From positions 62,001 through 126,000 of the forward strand of contig JABARQ010000004.1 of assembly GCA_019186985.1 (NCBI GenBank): a stretch of 64,000 nt of DNA, written 5' to 3'. Shown piece after piece: positions 62,462 to 64,000 of this stretch (position 1 is the stretch's first letter; every line of letters starts with the position of its first letter). The DNA comes from Prosthecobacter sp. (lineage in GTDB: Bacteria; Verrucomicrobiota; Verrucomicrobiia; Verrucomicrobiales; Verrucomicrobiaceae). Made by a program: the position numbers and the translations under genes. Below the pieces are notes generated by a model. The model was not told where the DNA came from. It made no database searches and worked only from the letters and a program-made list of their open reading frames with translations.

Positions 62462-64000
62462 TCATGGCAACACAGTCCTGGGTTTGGTGACCTGACGCAC
62501 TTCCAGCGTAAAGCCCTGATAATTGTCGAACGGGCGCACCGTGCCGGTGACTTGAACCACCGGAAAGCGCACTGTGGCAATGCCCCAGGCCCGATAAGCG
62601 GCTGCGAAGATTTCGCATTCCACGATGCCTGATCGGTCGCAGATTGAGATGAACTTCATGGGCTGGCCATCCTGCTGAAGATGGGAGCGGCTGACGATGA
62701 TGAGACCACAGACGGTCACGGTTTGATTAGGGTAGCGATGCAGATCGGCAATCGGGCAGTAGGAGGGCCAGGCGATCCCGTCGTGAAGGTCGAGCGGATG
62801 GCCTCCGATGGTGAAGCCCATGAGCTCCATCTCATCACGCAGCTTCTGGAGTTTCGTGGGTTCCTCCCGAAAGGTGGTGCGGAGAGCGTCGGATGATGGC
62901 AGCAGCCAGTCCGCCCCAGTGCCGGCCTCCTGGGCGCTGTGAAGGCAATGCCAGAAGTGTTCTGTTCTGCTCGCGCCCAAGCCGTCGAAGGCACCGCAGC
63001 GGATGAGGTTGAGCGATTCGGTGGAGTCGGGTCTGACACGATCACAGAAGTCTCGCACGCCACTGAAAGAGGCCCGGGCAATCTCCCTGCGCCAGCGTTC
63101 CAGCATTCCTGCACTGAGGTCTTTGATGACGTGGATCGGCACGCGGATGGATTGCCCGAGTGGCGGCGCGGGCGTGCCGTGTGGAACGCAAAGCTCCTCC
63201 ACAGTGAAAGCATCGCTGGCGTGATTGATATTGGGAGGCAGAAAACCAATGCCGAGCCTGCGCGCCTCCAGGGTGTAAACCAGCCGCGAGTAGAACCCCT
63301 TCCCGTTGGTGAGGACCCCGGCCAGGAACTCGGCTGGATGGTAGTGTTTCATGTAAGCGCCCTGGTAGGCTTCCACGGCGTAGGCGGTGCTGTGGGCGCG
63401 GCAGAAGGCATAGCCCTGAAATCCGGCCACCAGCGCCCAGACGCGCTCGATACTGGCTTCATCCCTGCCGCTGTTCCGGGCGGCTGCGATGAACTCCTGC
63501 TTCAAGGCCTCCACCTTGCCCTGGTCCTGTTTGACCAAGGCCCGCCTCAACACGTCACCTCGTCCGGGTTGGAGTCCGGCAAAGGCTTCGCAGATTTGCA
63601 GGATGTGCTCCTCGTAGGCCACGACCCCGAAGGTTGAGCGCAGAACGGGCTCCAGGCTATGGTGGGGGTATTCCACCGGTTCCAGACCTTGGGCACGGCG
63701 GGCGAACTGGGTCTTTTTCAGCCCGTTGGCAGCGCCCGGGCGGATCACAGAAACGATGGCGACCAGGCGGTCGATGTCGCGCACGCCCGCCATGCAGGCC
63801 AGGCTCGTCATGGCCGGGCTCTCGATGTGATGAACACCACGAGCATTGCCCGTGGCGATCATGTTCCAGACCCCGGGATCACTCCACGGCTCAACAGATT
63901 CAGAGCGTGGTGGGCATTCCGTGCCACCCAGACCTCCAACTTCGAGGGCATCCAGACGCACGGTCCTGCCCTGACTGCTGAGGCTGGCTTCGGTGTCGCG
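62462..64000 (-). CDS. DnaE-type DNA polymerase III alpha subunit (5' partial)
   Basis: The frame is open to the right edge, so only the C-terminal 512 residues are seen. They cover the fingers and downstream parts of a C-family polymerase: VVAYEEHILQICEAFAGLQPGRGDVLRRALVKQD, GYAFCRAHSTAYAVEAYQGAYMKHYHPAEFLAGVLTNGKGFYSRLVYTLEARRLGI, a helix-hairpin-helix region (LIRCGAFDGLGASR), and an OB fold (QTVTVCGLIIVSRSHLQQDGQPMKFISICDRSG). The size and short C-terminus favour an accessory, DnaE2-like enzyme over the replicative one, but the catalytic palm is outside the window. It is transcribed toward the leader-driven genes. Confidence 0.88.
   Translation of the reverse strand, partial: RDTEASLSSQGRTVRLDALEVGGLGGTECPPRSESVEPWSDPGVWNMIATGNARGVHHIESPAMTSLACMAGVRDIDRLVAIVSVIRPGAANGLKKTQFARRAQGLEPVEYPHHSLEPVLRSTFGVVAYEEHILQICEAFAGLQPGRGDVLRRALVKQDQGKVEALKQEFIAAARNSGRDEASIERVWALVAGFQGYAFCRAHSTAYAVEAYQGAYMKHYHPAEFLAGVLTNGKGFYSRLVYTLEARRLGIGFLPPNINHASDAFTVEELCVPHGTPAPPLGQSIRVPIHVIKDLSAGMLERWRREIARASFSGVRDFCDRVRPDSTESLNLIRCGAFDGLGASRTEHFWHCLHSAQEAGTGADWLLPSSDALRTTFREEPTKLQKLRDEMELMGFTIGGHPLDLHDGIAWPSYCPIADLHRYPNQTVTVCGLIIVSRSHLQQDGQPMKFISICDRSGIVECEIFAAAYRAWGIATVRFPVVQVTGTVRPFDNYQGFTLEVRQVTKPRTVLP

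Noticed and set aside
62681-63637. Plus-strand frames (71 and 232 codons) opposite the DnaE-type gene
   Set aside because: They are antisense to a gene with clear polymerase motifs, with no domain of their own.

Overview
The window is GC-rich bacterial chromosome, and the gene content points to a Verrucomicrobiota bacterium (Verrucomicrobiaceae, Prosthecobacter/Verrucomicrobium-like). The evidence is a DUF1549/DUF1553 cytochrome-like protein, a DUF1343/NamZ muramidase, Gfo/Idh/MocA and xylose-isomerase-like proteins, a PL10-type pectate lyase, an M56/BlaI pair, a verrucomicrobial alanine-rich membrane-anchored protein, and intergenic palindromic repeats of a kind common in this phylum. The genus is an inference.

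Layout. (1) 1-29.9 kb is ordinary chromosome. It holds a sugar/cell-wall catabolic set (isomerase, oxidoreductase, NamZ); a response regulator, MsrB, FtsY, an SDR and a lipoprotein; a VWA protein plus a Q-rich coiled-coil membrane protein; dnaN, a lipoprotein and nadA; a cysteine-rich mini-protein; Bcp; asnB next to a tandem GT4 glycosyltransferase; rplI, gcvP, rpsA, an S10 peptidase and an FAH-family hydrolase. (2) 29.94-41.58 kb is an acquired block bracketed by two same-orientation copies of one IS1380-family element. The left copy is truncated. The right copy is nearly complete but is itself split by an IS4-like element. The cargo is a membrane-fusion protein / RraA-like / RND pump / TolC operon and a sulfatase remnant. 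The outer flanks of the two IS copies share TTTCA, as expected if a circular molecule recombined into a single resident IS1380 at the end of carA. (3) 41.6-51 kb returns to chromosome: carA, a zinc-ribbon membrane protein, tRNA-Ala(CGC), a BlaI-M56 regulatory pair with a visible operator, a pectate lyase, and a PSD1-type protein whose expected DUF1501 partner is cut after about 15 codons. Palindromic repeats have entered coding sequence here. (4) 51-64 kb is an integrative island running off the right edge. It carries a tyrosine integrase and a small HTH protein, then a lower-GC stretch of hypothetical genes, then a dense replication/repair-flavoured set: RadC-like, ATP-dependent DNA ligase, amidoligase, class II glutamine amidotransferase, HTH protein, AAA+ ATPase, two small phage/plasmid-type proteins, and a DnaE-type polymerase on the opposite strand.

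The most unusual signal is in the island. A 49-nt sequence is repeated upstream of five separate transcription units (52894, 56725, 57484, 58490, 62026), with a sixth degraded copy at 57437. In every full copy it frames a 12-codon mini-ORF of fixed length ending in CGG TGA, placed shortly before the gene. It may be a shared leader peptide, a promoter/operator for an element-encoded regulator, or a module-boundary recombination site. One copy heads the amidoligase-GATase-HTH-AAA+ operon, which looks like an uncharacterised peptide-ligation or amidation system.
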